Notes: generated by a model from the letters alone, not told the origin. Positions 34,695 to 43,908 are shown, counted from the stretch's first letter. The stretch is DNA of 64,000 bases from Bacillota bacterium (GCA_023444055.1 JAEZRV010000090.1:62001-126000); one strand, 5' to 3'. A program made the numbers and translations.

Positions 34695-35334
34695 GCATCC
34701 ACTGCGCAAGTTTTTCTATTCCTTCTCCAGTTTTGCAGGATATTTCAATAATTTCTGTCTTTTCATTTAAAGCCTTAACACCCTTATAAAAACTATCTCT
34801 GTCAAAATCTATATATGGTATTAAATCCATTTTATTCAGAACTACAATATCAGCAGCTTCAAACATAGAAGTATATTTATAAGGTTTATCATGTCCCTCA
34901 GGAACACTTGCAATTACCATCTTTATACCTTCACCTAAGTCAAAAGATGACGGGCACACAAGGTTTCCTACATTTTCAATGAATAAAAAAGATCCATCTT
35001 TCAAATTAAGACTTTCAACAGCACTTTTTATCATGTTTGCGTCAAGATGGCAGCCTCCGCCGGTATTAATCTGGACAACAGGATTACCCAACTTGTCTAT
35101 CTTTTCTGCATCTATACTAGAAGCTATGTCACCCTCAACAACTGCTACATTTGCTTTATCACCAAAAGCAGCTATCAACTTTAGTATAGTACTTGTTTTA
35201 CCTGATCCTGGTGATGCCATTATATTTACTGCTTTGATTCCTCTAGAGTTAAAGAAATCTCTATTTTCATCAGCTAATTTTGCATTTGCATGCATAATGT
35301 TTTTCATTACTTTGATTTCCATAATTATGTCCAT
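34660..35334 (-). CDS. hypB: Hydrogenase/urease nickel-insertion GTPase HypB
   Basis: A 224-residue GTPase that delivers nickel to [NiFe]-hydrogenase. Visible: Walker A NIMASPGSGKTS (about 37-48), VVEGDIASSIDAEKI, the metal-site QINTGGGCHLDANMI with Cys-His, FIENVGNLVCPSSFDLGE and NKMDLIPY. There is no histidine-rich N-terminal stretch for nickel storage. Several in-frame ATG codons lie at the start (35334, 35322); the first is kept but the second is possible. It is the last gene of the ech-hypA-hypB group and overlaps the end of map. Confidence 0.95.
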   Translation of the reverse strand: MDIIMEIKVMKNIMHANAKLADENRDFFNSRGIKAVNIMASPGSGKTSTILKLIAAFGDKANVAVVEGDIASSIDAEKIDKLGNPVVQINTGGGCHLDANMIKSAVESLNLKDGSFLFIENVGNLVCPSSFDLGEGIKMVIASVPEGHDKPYKYTSMFEAADIVVLNKMDLIPYIDFDRDSFYKGVKALNEKTEIIEISCKTGEGIEKLAQWMLTTQVSHNRPQ

Positions 35335-35423
35335 GTCCTATTAATATAACCTGTGAAATGACATGAACTTAACACCTCCTTTTTATCAATAAATTAATCC
35401 TATTCTTTTTATCTATAAACTAC

Positions 35424-35474
35424 AAACACACTCCAATTCCATCTTTATACCCTAAAAAACGGAACCGGAGTGTG
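35424..35474 (-). promoter_or_regulatory. Hairpin in the hypA-hypB spacer
   Basis: On the minus strand CACACTCCGGTTCC pairs with GGAATTGGAGTGTG (two G-U pairs) over a 20-base loop, followed by TTTGTAGTTT. This may be a weak terminator or RNA-processing site that lowers hypB expression relative to the hydrogenase genes. Confidence 0.5.
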
Positions 35475-35484
35475 CTACCTTTAT

Positions 35485-35826
35485 TTACTCAATTTCTATA
35501 CTATCAATATAAAACTCTTTACCTACACCTGTTGGAGTACCTAATCCACCACATTTAGGGCAATCAAACCCTGTAGGTGGCTTAATAAATACTTCTCCGC
35601 AGTCCCTACATTTAAACTCAGCTTTTACCCTCTTAAATATTAGCTTTGCGCCTTGAGCAATAGTTCCATCACTCATAATATCAAAGTACATTTGTACAGA
35701 ATCGTCTATTATAGTTGATAAATCACCAATAACAAGACGAATCTCTAATATCTTTGAAGCATTAACCTTGTTTGCCTCATCTACAGCCATCTTTATCATA
35801 GATTGAGTTACTGCATACTCATGCAT
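35485..35826 (-). CDS. hypA: Hydrogenase nickel-insertion protein HypA
   Basis: A 113-residue metallochaperone that works with HypB. The start MHEYAVTQSM gives the nickel-binding His at position 2, so I start at ATG 35826 and not at the longer frame. The zinc-ribbon has two CxxC pairs (FKCRDCGEV and FDCPKCGG). The start codon lies inside the end of echF (ATGCATGA, 8-base overlap), showing tight translational coupling to the hydrogenase operon. Confidence 0.95.
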   Translation of the reverse strand: MHEYAVTQSMIKMAVDEANKVNASKILEIRLVIGDLSTIIDDSVQMYFDIMSDGTIAQGAKLIFKRVKAEFKCRDCGEVFIKPPTGFDCPKCGGLGTPTGVGKEFYIDSIEIE

Positions 35827-36187
35827 CTTGATCAACACTTTCTGCTGGCTTTGACGTCTGAACTAACTTTAATGTATCTTTAGTTTGTTGCGCTGTTTTA
35901 TGTTCTGGGCTTGAGCAAATACATTTCTTTGGGCAAACTTCAACACATGCGTTACAAATAACACATTTGAATTGATCTATCTCCCAAGATTTTTCCGCTT
36001 TATTTACTATTATAGCATTTGCCGGACACTTTCTCTGGCAGATGCCACAGAAAATACACACATCTATATCACAACCAGAAATATGCCCTCTTGAGTCCTT
36101 AAAAGGCTCTCTTTTATCAAAAGGATAGTTTCTAGTTGCAGGCTTTGATACCAAATTCTTAAGAACGTTTTCAACCATCTTAAACAT
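35819..36187 (-). CDS. echF: Ech hydrogenase subunit EchF (2[4Fe-4S] ferredoxin-type)
   Basis: A 122-residue iron-sulfur subunit on the cytoplasmic side of the Ech complex, equivalent to NuoI. It passes electrons from reduced ferredoxin to EchC. Two 4Fe-4S binding motifs are complete: CIFCGICQRKCP (about 44-55) and CVICNACVEVCP (about 75-86). The C-terminal tail after about residue 95 is polar and poorly conserved. ATG has AGGAGGT upstream and the stop overlaps hypA. Confidence 0.95.
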   Translation of the reverse strand: MFKMVENVLKNLVSKPATRNYPFDKREPFKDSRGHISGCDIDVCIFCGICQRKCPANAIIVNKAEKSWEIDQFKCVICNACVEVCPKKCICSSPEHKTAQQTKDTLKLVQTSKPAESVDQDA

Positions 36188-36214
36188 ACTTAATGACCTC
36201 CTATCTACTTTCTT

Positions 36215-37294
36215 TTACCTCTCAGTACAGGATATACATGGGTCAATCGTCAATATAAGCATTCCTACATCAGCAAGTTCACTGCCAGGCAGCATTTTTA
36301 ATAATGAAGGTATATTAGCAAATGTCGGTGTCCTAAGTCTGAGTCTTTCCAAATTCTTAGTGCCATTTCCCCTCATGAAGTACAATACTTCTCCTCTTGG
36401 CTGTTCAACCCTAGAAATAACGTCACCCTTTGGTGGATTTCCTTTTACAGGAACAACATGCTCTCCCTCAGGTATCTTAGCTATAGCCTGCTTAACAAGA
36501 TCTACTGATTGGTAAATCTCATGCAATCTAACATATGTTCTTGCATAGTTATCACCATCATTGTGTATAATTGGTTCAAAGTCTAGCTGACCATATGCAG
36601 AATATCCAGTAGTTCTTAAATCCATTTTTAATCCACTAGCTCTTGCCATTGGTCCAACTGTGCAATATTCTATAGCGTCAGCTTTAGTAAGCACGCCTCT
36701 TCCAACCAATCTATGCTTAACAGTATAATTATTAAAGAATACAGCTTCGAGCTGCTCTAAATCTTCTTTAATTTCGTCAACAACTTGATTAATCTTTACC
36801 ATTTGCTCTTTTGTAAGGTCACGTCTTGTTCCACCAATAGTATTAGCTGATATAACAACTCTGCTACCAGCAGTTTCTTCCATTATATCCATAACCTTTT
36901 CTCTATTTCTCCACGCCTGCATGAAAAGACTTTCGAAACCAAAAGCATCTGCCAAAAGTCCTAACCACAATAAATGACTGTGCATTCTGTGTAGTTCTGC
37001 CCAAATAACACGTAGGAATTTTGCTCTATCAGGAACTTCTATATTCATTAATTCTTCCATGCCCTGGCAATATGCCATTGCATGCATAACACTACATATA
37101 CCACATACTCTTTCAACAACAAACGTATTCTGAGTAAATTCTTTGGTTTCTGTAAGCTTTTCAAGTCCTCTATGAACATAGCCTATGGCAGGTACTGCTT
37201 CAACAATTTTTTCATCTTCCATAACAAGCTTAATGTGAAGGGGTTCCGGAAGCACAGGATGCTGTGGTCCAAAAGGTATTACTGTTGAACTCAT
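36215..37294 (-). CDS. echE: Ech hydrogenase large (NiFe) subunit EchE
   Basis: A 359-residue subunit carrying the NiFe active site. The four cysteine ligands are in RVCGICSVMHA (about 62-69) and DPCISCTER at the very C-terminus. The chain ends right after the second motif, with no extension to be cleaved. Most NiFe large subunits need an endopeptidase to remove a C-terminal peptide; this one probably does not, consistent with there being no such peptidase gene here. FGPQHPVLPEPLHIKL is the group 4 / NuoD-like N-terminus. It begins two bases after echD ends. Confidence 0.96.
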   Translation of the reverse strand: MSSTVIPFGPQHPVLPEPLHIKLVMEDEKIVEAVPAIGYVHRGLEKLTETKEFTQNTFVVERVCGICSVMHAMAYCQGMEELMNIEVPDRAKFLRVIWAELHRMHSHLLWLGLLADAFGFESLFMQAWRNREKVMDIMEETAGSRVVISANTIGGTRRDLTKEQMVKINQVVDEIKEDLEQLEAVFFNNYTVKHRLVGRGVLTKADAIEYCTVGPMARASGLKMDLRTTGYSAYGQLDFEPIIHNDGDNYARTYVRLHEIYQSVDLVKQAIAKIPEGEHVVPVKGNPPKGDVISRVEQPRGEVLYFMRGNGTKNLERLRLRTPTFANIPSLLKMLPGSELADVGMLILTIDPCISCTER

Positions 37295-37296
37295 AC

Positions 37297-37674
37297 TTAT
37301 TTACCCCCTCTTTGTTCAATAGTTATTTGCTGTCTTAGCATAGGTGAATTTAATTCTTCATCTGATAATAACATATGTCCACCGTAATCTATAGCTATAT
37401 CTGTTATATTTAATCCAAATAATTCTTTCATTTCATTTTCTACTAATATAGAACTAAAATAAACCTTTGAAACACTAGGAATCTCTTCACCCTTTTTAAC
37501 AGTGATTTTAATATTCCTCATTTCATAGTCCTTGTCAAAATGGTAATACACATCAATAGTATCATCACCATTATCTGCACAAGTAGCAGTAACAAATCTA
37601 TAACCGTTATACTTGCACTTTGAAGCTTCAGCAAGTAATTTGTCACTTGTAATTTCTACTAAATTTTCAACCAT
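37297..37674 (-). CDS. echD: Ech hydrogenase subunit EchD (NuoC-like)
   Basis: A 125-residue structural subunit related to NuoC. Conserved-looking elements are the N-terminal VEITSDKLLAEASKCKYNGYRFVTATC and the FSSILVENEMKELFGLNITDI helix, which pack against EchE and EchC. I start at ATG 37674, which has GGAGGT eight bases upstream. The frame extends to an earlier ATG that overlaps that site. Confidence 0.92.
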   Translation of the reverse strand: MVENLVEITSDKLLAEASKCKYNGYRFVTATCADNGDDTIDVYYHFDKDYEMRNIKITVKKGEEIPSVSKVYFSSILVENEMKELFGLNITDIAIDYGGHMLLSDEELNSPMLRQQITIEQRGGK

Positions 37675-37710
37675 TCCACGTACCTCCATGATCCGTAAAG
37701 GGAGTTCTTA

Positions 37711-38157
37711 CTAGCCTTCGCTCTTCATTAACTCCGCCTTCTCATCTAGCTTGCCTATAGCTTGTACTATTCCATCTATTATTGCTTCAGGTTTCGCACA
37801 ACAGCCTGGAACATATACATCTACAGGGATAACATTTTCTATTCCACCTAATACATTGTAACACTCTTTAAAAATACCACCTGTGCAAGCACAAGCTCCA
37901 ATAGCTACAACACACTTTGGATTAGGCATTTGGTTATATATATTTTTTAACACTTGCGAATTCCTTTTATTTGCAGAACCAGTTACAAGCAAAATATCTG
38001 CATGCTTAGGATTACCAACATTGACAATTCCTAATCTCTCAGCATCATACATTGGAGTTAGACATGCTAACGTCTCAATATCACATCCATTACAGCTTGT
38101 ACAGTCATAATGCATAATCCAAGGTGATTTTTTCCTTGACTTGCCTATTATACCCAT
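37711..38157 (-). CDS. echC: Ech hydrogenase small subunit EchC
   Basis: A 148-residue subunit with the proximal 4Fe-4S cluster, related to NuoB. The ligands are in DCTSCNGCDIE (about 17-27), AIGACACTGG (about 87) and PGCCAKPEAI (about 117). Electrons pass from EchF to the EchE active site through this cluster. ATG 38157 has GGAGGT upstream; the open frame extends 34 codons further but without a start signal or family similarity. A 295-base spacer separates it from echB, unusual within this operon. Confidence 0.95.
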   Translation of the reverse strand: MGIIGKSRKKSPWIMHYDCTSCNGCDIETLACLTPMYDAERLGIVNVGNPKHADILLVTGSANKRNSQVLKNIYNQMPNPKCVVAIGACACTGGIFKECYNVLGGIENVIPVDVYVPGCCAKPEAIIDGIVQAIGKLDEKAELMKSEG

Positions 38158-38302
38158 ACTAACCTCCCACGCCCAATCTGGGCACAAAATTTTGTAAAGA
38201 CTTCGTGGAGAACCTTTGCTTCGCTGATCAACCTCAGCTTGGCTAATCAAACTCAGCAAGCTAAGGTATACAGTCTTCTTACAGTTACATCCACCTCTAC
38301 AC

Positions 38303-38345
38303 AGCTCGAAAATCGCTATGTTTACATAGACTATATTTTCGAGCT
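38303..38345 (+). repeat. Dispersed hairpin element, copy 3 (inside the ech operon)
   Basis: AGCTCGAAAA and TTTTCGAGCT enclose a loop with TCGC, TATG, TACATA and ACTATA, alignable with copies at 1613 and 28480. It sits in the 295-base echB-echC spacer, where the other junctions are 2-36 bases or overlaps. The tight AT-rich palindrome found beside the other copies is missing here. The rest of the spacer shows no gene. Confidence 0.65.
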
Positions 38346-38452
38346 ATTACAATCAAAAACCAAATTCATGAGGACAGCTGAATGCTGTCATCAACTTACG
38401 TTCTATATTCCCAGAATTTCAAATAATCTACTAGCATTTATTCATCCCAATA

Positions 38453-39310
38453 TTAAGGAATTAGATACATCCAAATTATATTTACCAGAGCAGCACCAAT
38501 ACCAGCAACCCATGTTGTTTTTACCATCCACTGCCAAGTCATTCTGGCACTGATATTATCCACTAATATTTCTATAAAATAGCAAGCTACTGCTATTAAA
38601 ATACCTACCCATAAAGGTTGTGCAAAAAACAATGAAATTAATCCCATAAATAACACTAAGTCAATCCAGTCAGTTAACTCTATTAAAGCTAACTGTGTGC
38701 CTGAAAACTCAGTTGTCAAACCCTTTATCAATTCCTGATGTCCATGGTGTGAAGTCGCGAAGTCAAAAGGAGACTTCCTTAATTTGATTGTTAAAATAAA
38801 CAAGAAGGATATGAACACCAATGGGAGACTAAATAATAAAGGCTGTTCATGTTTAAATATATCAGAAATCATGAAACTTCCTGTTGCCTTATATACACCA
38901 ACCACCATAAGCAGAAGAACCGGTTCATATGCCATCATAGACATAATCTCTCTCTGAGCACCAATCTTGCTATATGGTGAACGAACACTACTAGCTCCCA
39001 TTATAAGAGAAACACCAGAGAAAGCTAAAATAAACATAATCATCAATAAATCCTGCTGTAAAACAAGCATAACTAATGCGCCTATTGCAAATAGTAAATG
39101 ACCTAATACATATACCATCTGAGTTTGATTAACTACAATATCCTGCTTACCAATCAGCTTAAAAAAATCATAAAACGGCTGAAGTATTGGAGGGCCTTGC
39201 CTATTTTGCATTCTAGCAGTAATTTTTCTGTCAATACCAGTTAATAAACCACCAAGTATTGGGGCAACTATTATGGCAATAACAGCTAGTAAGAAATTGT
39301 TTATGCTCAT
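38453..39310 (-). CDS. echB: Ech hydrogenase membrane subunit EchB (NuoH-like)
   Basis: A 285-residue membrane subunit, about eight helices, homologous to NuoH, at the junction of the membrane and hydrogenase arms. Recognisable: GGLLTGIDRKITARMQNRQGPPILQPFYD near the N-terminus and the acidic loop SPFDFATSHHGHQELIKGLTTEFSG. Together with EchA it couples ferredoxin oxidation to ion translocation. Its ATG overlaps the echA stop (ATGA). Confidence 0.95.
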   Translation of the reverse strand: MSINNFLLAVIAIIVAPILGGLLTGIDRKITARMQNRQGPPILQPFYDFFKLIGKQDIVVNQTQMVYVLGHLLFAIGALVMLVLQQDLLMIMFILAFSGVSLIMGASSVRSPYSKIGAQREIMSMMAYEPVLLLMVVGVYKATGSFMISDIFKHEQPLLFSLPLVFISFLFILTIKLRKSPFDFATSHHGHQELIKGLTTEFSGTQLALIELTDWIDLVLFMGLISLFFAQPLWVGILIAVACYFIEILVDNISARMTWQWMVKTTWVAGIGAALVNIIWMYLIP

Positions 39311-41292
39311 AATCCAATCACCACCCCTATAATTATTAATACTAAAGCACCTGCTATAATATTAGCTCCAAATGTAAGCTTATCTTCACCGAAAACATTC
39401 TGCATATAGTAATTTCTTACTACAACAGTTTCTGTCTTATCCCCAGGGCTAATAAATTCAAGACCTCTCATATCATCACTAGCATTGCTGCCACATAAAT
39501 ATGGAGGTTTCAGTCTTGTTGGCTTTAATCTACGAGCGAAGAATGGGATTGTAACCATTAATAATAATACTATTCCGAAGAATATTATTGAAGCAAAGCC
39601 TCCATACACTGCATTATCAATGTTATGAAGCCAAATGCCCATACCCTCTCCAACAAGAGCCCCTTGATCTGCCAATGCAAATGCAATTACTTGTGGTTTT
39701 ACTAAAGTATTATATAGTGGAACAATACCTATACTTGCAGCCATAACAAATATTATTAACGCAGATAATGCAGCTTCCATTGAGAATGTCAACTTTTCTA
39801 TATGGAACTTTGATTTGTATGACATTGTCAAAATAATTCCAATCCATTTACCCCAGAACACTACTGTTAATGCACTTCCTAGTATAATTAGCAGTAATAC
39901 TAGTGGCTGATCAACGGCAGTTTCTATTGCCATAAATTTAGTAATAAGCACTCCGAAAGGAGGAAGCATCATTGAAATCATACCGATTACTGTTATTACT
40001 GTAGTAAATGGCATAATCTTGAATAGTCCTTGCATGTCCTCAATATCACGACTTCCAATACCCTGCTCAATAGTTCCGACACAAAGGAATAACAGACCTT
40101 TTGAAACAGCATGGAAAATCATCAATAATATTGCTGCTGCAATTGAAACTCTTGTTCCAATACCAGCACAACAGATTATCAATCCTAAGTTTGCAATAGT
40201 TGAATATGCCAGAACCTTCTTTCCATTACTCTGACTAATAGCTATTGCTGAAGCAATTGCAAAGGTGAAACCTCCGCTAATAGCTACAAGTGTTCCCAAA
40301 ATAGTTCCTGAGAAAGCAGGTGAAATTCTTACTACCAAATATACACCGGCTTTAACCATTGTACTTGAATGTAACAATGCTGATATAGGAGTTGGTGCAA
40401 CCATCGCTCCTAGCAACCAGCTTTGGAATGGGAACTGTGCTGACTTAGTAAATCCAGCTATGCAAAGCAATCCAAGAGCTATTGGCAACATTCCTGTAAA
40501 TGCGCCCTTCATACCTGACTCTGAAATAGCCTGTATTGAAAGCGTACCCAAACTCGAATTTACTAATATAATAGCAATAATAAATGCTACGCCTCCAACA
40601 GAATTTATCCACAATGCTCTTAAACCATTCTTAATTGCTATTTCCGTTCCATCATGTGAAATTAACAAGAATGAACAAAGTGTTGTTATTTCCCAGAAGA
40701 AATACATCCATGATAAATTGTCTGTCATAACTAATGCATTCATTGCCGCTAAAAATATAAACAGTATCATGAAGAATCTAGGTTGTCTTGATACTCCTAA
40801 TTTTAAGTGATGCTCATGCTCTTTCATATAACCAAGAGCGAAGAATGTAATAATAGGTCCAATAATTGAAACAAGCATTATCATTATCAGTGATAAATAG
40901 TCAATTACAAATGCATGCTCTGGTTCAAAAACCTTTCCGAAAACACCAAATACCTCAAATAATGCCCAAGGTATGAACTGCAAAATACATAGAACAACTA
41001 CTATTGCTTTTTTATGCTTTATACCCACATATGCGATATAGCCGAATAGCAATAAATCAAGCCCTTTAATTATCAAGCTAATCACATGAAGTGTACTTTC
41101 ATTAAACTCAAAAACTATCTTTCCATCTGGAGATTTTAACAAAAGTACAACAAATCCATAAGCGACTGCAAAAAGTATTAATGTTGAAATACTAACTATT
41201 GCAATACGCGCTTTCTGATTTCTAATAATAAAGCATAGCGCCGCACTTAGTGCAGGCAACAGAATAGCTGACAGTAATAAATACCAATCCAC
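39307..41292 (-). CDS. echA: Ech hydrogenase membrane subunit EchA (NuoL-like antiporter)
   Basis: A 661-residue Mrp/NuoL-type antiporter-like subunit with at least 14 transmembrane helices. The core motif FFWEITTLCSFLLISHDGT (about 200) contains the Glu of the first half-channel, and AQFPFQSWLLGAMVAPTPISALLHSSTMVKAG (about 285-315) is the family signature with the conserved Lys/His. It pumps protons or sodium, driven by ferredoxin-dependent hydrogen evolution. The GTG start has AAAGGAG upstream. It is the first gene of the operon, behind a promoter at 41431-41459. Confidence 0.95.
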   Translation of the reverse strand: MDWYLLLSAILLPALSAALCFIIRNQKARIAIVSISTLILFAVAYGFVVLLLKSPDGKIVFEFNESTLHVISLIIKGLDLLLFGYIAYVGIKHKKAIVVVLCILQFIPWALFEVFGVFGKVFEPEHAFVIDYLSLIMIMLVSIIGPIITFFALGYMKEHEHHLKLGVSRQPRFFMILFIFLAAMNALVMTDNLSWMYFFWEITTLCSFLLISHDGTEIAIKNGLRALWINSVGGVAFIIAIILVNSSLGTLSIQAISESGMKGAFTGMLPIALGLLCIAGFTKSAQFPFQSWLLGAMVAPTPISALLHSSTMVKAGVYLVVRISPAFSGTILGTLVAISGGFTFAIASAIAISQSNGKKVLAYSTIANLGLIICCAGIGTRVSIAAAILLMIFHAVSKGLLFLCVGTIEQGIGSRDIEDMQGLFKIMPFTTVITVIGMISMMLPPFGVLITKFMAIETAVDQPLVLLLIILGSALTVVFWGKWIGIILTMSYKSKFHIEKLTFSMEAALSALIIFVMAASIGIVPLYNTLVKPQVIAFALADQGALVGEGMGIWLHNIDNAVYGGFASIIFFGIVLLLMVTIPFFARRLKPTRLKPPYLCGSNASDDMRGLEFISPGDKTETVVVRNYYMQNVFGEDKLTFGANIIAGALVLIIIGVVIGL

Positions 41293-41331
41293 AGCTAATT
41301 CTCCTTTCGAAATATTATTTTAACCCCCATA

Positions 41332-41363
41332 TATTTTTAGAATTTATATAAACTCTAAAAATA
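41332..41363 (-). promoter_or_regulatory. Inverted repeat in the ech leader
   Basis: Perfect 10-base arms TATTTTTAGA / TCTAAAAATA with a 12-base AT-rich spacer, about 40 bases upstream of echA and 70 downstream of the predicted promoter. It could be an operator or an mRNA hairpin. No regulator gene is adjacent to identify it. Confidence 0.5.
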
Positions 41364-41430
41364 CGGCAAAACTAAATGCAGGAAAAATATTTATCTACAA
41401 AATTAATCAATAAATAAATTTCCCTTGTCA

Positions 41431-41459
41431 ATAATAATGGAAAAAATCTCTTTAGTCAA
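41431..41459 (-). promoter_or_regulatory. Predicted SigA promoter of the ech operon
   Basis: Minus strand TTGACT (41459-41454), 17-base spacer, TATTAT (41436-41431), leaving a leader of about 130 bases before echA. A second TTGACA overlaps the -10, so an alternative start further in is possible. The rest of 41364-41801 is AT-rich with no gene seen. Confidence 0.5.
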
Positions 41460-41801
41460 ACCTCATTAGTATTTAAAATACAAATAAAATATGACTATAA
41501 TCGACTTCTCACATTAATTGTCTTCTGTTTATTATTTTACAATACTTTTTATTAAAATACAACCTAAAAGGCTTAAATTAAAGCATTTGGTAAAAAATAT
41601 CTGAATATTGTATACAATAAATATATAATTTGCTGTTATTTTTTACCATAATTTGATATATGCAATTATATCTCTTGCATTAAAACTGGGATGGAAATAT
41701 AATAAAGAAGACTAATAAAAGTAACATACATTTACTTACTAGAATACTTAAATTCATTTTTGTATAAATATATGGTAAGTAATCATATCGGAGGATATTA
41801 C

Positions 41802-42863
41802 ATGGATTTATTGAAAAAATATCAAGGATCTATCAAAAAACTTATATTAGTATTAGTTATATTTGCAACTATATATATATCAATAACCTATTTGCTTCCG
41901 TTCTTTGCCCCTTTCATAATTGCAATTATTGTATCCTACATAAATGAACCTGTAATTCGGCTCTTGCAAAAATTTAAAATATCGAGGAAAATTTCAGCTG
42001 TATTATCTATTCTTATAACAATGTCACTCCTTGGAACTGCAATAACTTTAGGAATAATAAAAATATATGATGAATTAACTATCCTTCGTAATAACTTAGA
42101 CACATATTCCAGTAATATATCTACACAAATAAACGATCTTACCCACAAGATAACCAGTTTTTATAACGCTTTACCTGCTGAAGTAACAGATGCTATATCC
42201 AAAAATCTTTTGTCCCTATCAAATAAGCTTACTAGTATAATAACAACTATTATTCAATACACAATAAATACAGCATCATCAATACCAAAGCTGACAGTGT
42301 TTTTTATTGTAACTATATTAGCGACATATTTTATTAGTAGTGATAAAAAACAAATATCTATATTCATTTATAAACAAATGCCCTTATCCTGGAGAAATAA
42401 AATTCGCCATTTGAAGAAAGATACCTTTAAAGCATTATTTGGCTACTTCAAAGCTATACTTATATTAATGGGATTTACATTTATTGAGGTTAGTGTAGGT
42501 CTATTTATTTTAAACATTAAATATGCCTTTATAATAGCTCTCATCGTTGCCATTTCGGAAGCTATACCAATTGTGGGTACAGGTATTGTAATGATTCCGT
42601 GGATTTTATGGAATGTATTTATTGGGAATATGCCTCTAGCACTTGGATTGACAATTTTATATATTTTAGGTGTACTAATAAGGCAAATAATGGAGCCCAA
42701 AATAGTAGGAAGCCAGATTGGCCTTCACCCCCTAGTAACATTGCTAGCAATGTATATAGGGCTCAAATTCTTTGGAGTTCTAGGAATGTTTGTAGGTCCA
42801 ATTAGCATAATAATTTTAAAAAATCTTCAAGATGCAGGCATTATTAAGTTATGGAATGATTGA
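41802..42863 (+). CDS. ytvI: Sporulation integral membrane protein YtvI (AI-2E transporter family)
   Basis: A 353-residue polytopic protein of the PerM/AI-2E family. The YtvI type is recognised from the opening LILVLVIFATIYISITYLLPFFAPF and IAIIVSYINEPVIRLLQ, and the C-terminal block SEAIPIVGTGIVMIPW, IMEPKIVGSQIGLHPLVTLLAMYIGLKFFGVLGM. About eight helices surround a polar domain. YtvI is linked to sporulation in Bacillus but its substrate is unknown. ATG 41802 has CGGAGG upstream; the frame extends to 41760 without a better site. A weak hairpin (TATGGCAAA/TTTGCCATA) follows near 42900. Confidence 0.9.
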   Translation: MDLLKKYQGSIKKLILVLVIFATIYISITYLLPFFAPFIIAIIVSYINEPVIRLLQKFKISRKISAVLSILITMSLLGTAITLGIIKIYDELTILRNNLDTYSSNISTQINDLTHKITSFYNALPAEVTDAISKNLLSLSNKLTSIITTIIQYTINTASSIPKLTVFFIVTILATYFISSDKKQISIFIYKQMPLSWRNKIRHLKKDTFKALFGYFKAILILMGFTFIEVSVGLFILNIKYAFIIALIVAISEAIPIVGTGIVMIPWILWNVFIGNMPLALGLTILYILGVLIRQIMEPKIVGSQIGLHPLVTLLAMYIGLKFFGVLGMFVGPISIIILKNLQDAGIIKLWND

Positions 42864-42972
42864 TTTTACTCTCATAGATAGAGTTATAATTGATTTTTTA
42901 TGGCAAATTAATGATGTTTGCCATATAAATTTAAATGTATTAAATCGACCTCCTAAAAAAACAAATAAATTC

Positions 42973-43908
42973 TTAGTACTTATTTTTTAGATATCTACCC
43001 ACTATAGCTCTATCATTCGTACTAATATCTTTAAGCACATTAATATCGCAGAAAAATTCATTCATAAGCTCTTTAACACTTTCCCCTTGATTATATCCTA
43101 TCTCAAATAAAATATAGCCTCCATCTGTCAAATACGCTGGCGCCTTTGCTATAATCTCTCTATAGAAATCAAGTCCATCCCGCCCACCATCTAAAGCCAA
43201 ACACGGTTCATAATTTCTTACTTCTATTTGAAGCTCTGGTATTACATCGGATTCAATATATGGAGGATTACTAACAATTAAGTTAAACTGCTGTCCACCA
43301 TCAATAGCATCGAACAAATTGCCACAATGTAATTCCACTCTGTTTTGAACTTCGTTTCTTTCACAGTTTAGCGCAGCGATTTTAAGGGCATCTTTTGAAA
43401 CATCACAGGCCATGACTGTACTCTCCGGACAATAATGAGCAATGCTTATGGCAATACATCCTGAACCAGTACACATGTCCAGTACTTTAACATTTTTCAA
43501 GTCTTTGCGTTGGTCCATGCCTATATTTATAGATTCAGCATATCCCATGAATATGTCTTTCTCAGTATTCTTACTTAACAGGCTTACTTTTTTAATACAT
43601 TCTTCCACTAGAGTTTCAGTGTCGTGCCTTGGAATAAGAACATCTGGACTGACAATAAAAGGTAGTCCCATAAATTCTGTCTCACCAATAATATACTGCA
43701 GAGGCACATTGTCCATACGCTGGTTAAGCATATTATTCAGAAGTTCTACTTCTTCCTGATTTAGTACTCTATCATCATGAGAGTATAAATATGCTCTATT
43801 ACATTTTAAAGCATGACAAAGTATAACCCCGGCTTCAAGCTCCGGGGTCTCGATATCTGCATTATTTAAGCTTTCTATTGCAAATCGTAAAAAATCTCTA
43901 ATTTCCAT
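42973..43908 (-). CDS. prmC: Peptide chain release factor glutamine methyltransferase PrmC
   Basis: A 311-residue enzyme that methylates the Gln of the GGQ motif in release factors. The N-terminal helical domain (IRDFLRFAIESL, PLQYIIGETEFMGLPF) is followed by the SAM-binding fold with VLDMCTGSGCIAISIA (about 142) and the diagnostic NPPYIE (about 213). There is a small insertion (about 120-135) before the SAM motif. The gene order rho-rpmE-YqhQ-like-prmC on one strand is common in clostridia, where prfA often follows; here the neighbour downstream is ytvI instead. Confidence 0.95.
   Translation of the reverse strand: MEIRDFLRFAIESLNNADIETPELEAGVILCHALKCNRAYLYSHDDRVLNQEEVELLNNMLNQRMDNVPLQYIIGETEFMGLPFIVSPDVLIPRHDTETLVEECIKKVSLLSKNTEKDIFMGYAESINIGMDQRKDLKNVKVLDMCTGSGCIAISIAHYCPESTVMACDVSKDALKIAALNCERNEVQNRVELHCGNLFDAIDGGQQFNLIVSNPPYIESDVIPELQIEVRNYEPCLALDGGRDGLDFYREIIAKAPAYLTDGGYILFEIGYNQGESVKELMNEFFCDINVLKDISTNDRAIVGRYLKNKY

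Noticed and set aside
38239..38553. Plus-strand 104-codon frame over the echB-echC spacer
   Set aside because: It overlaps the end of echB, includes the hairpin element and has no ribosome-binding site.
40019..40810. Plus-strand frames inside echA
   Set aside because: They lie wholly opposite a confidently identified membrane subunit gene and resemble no protein.
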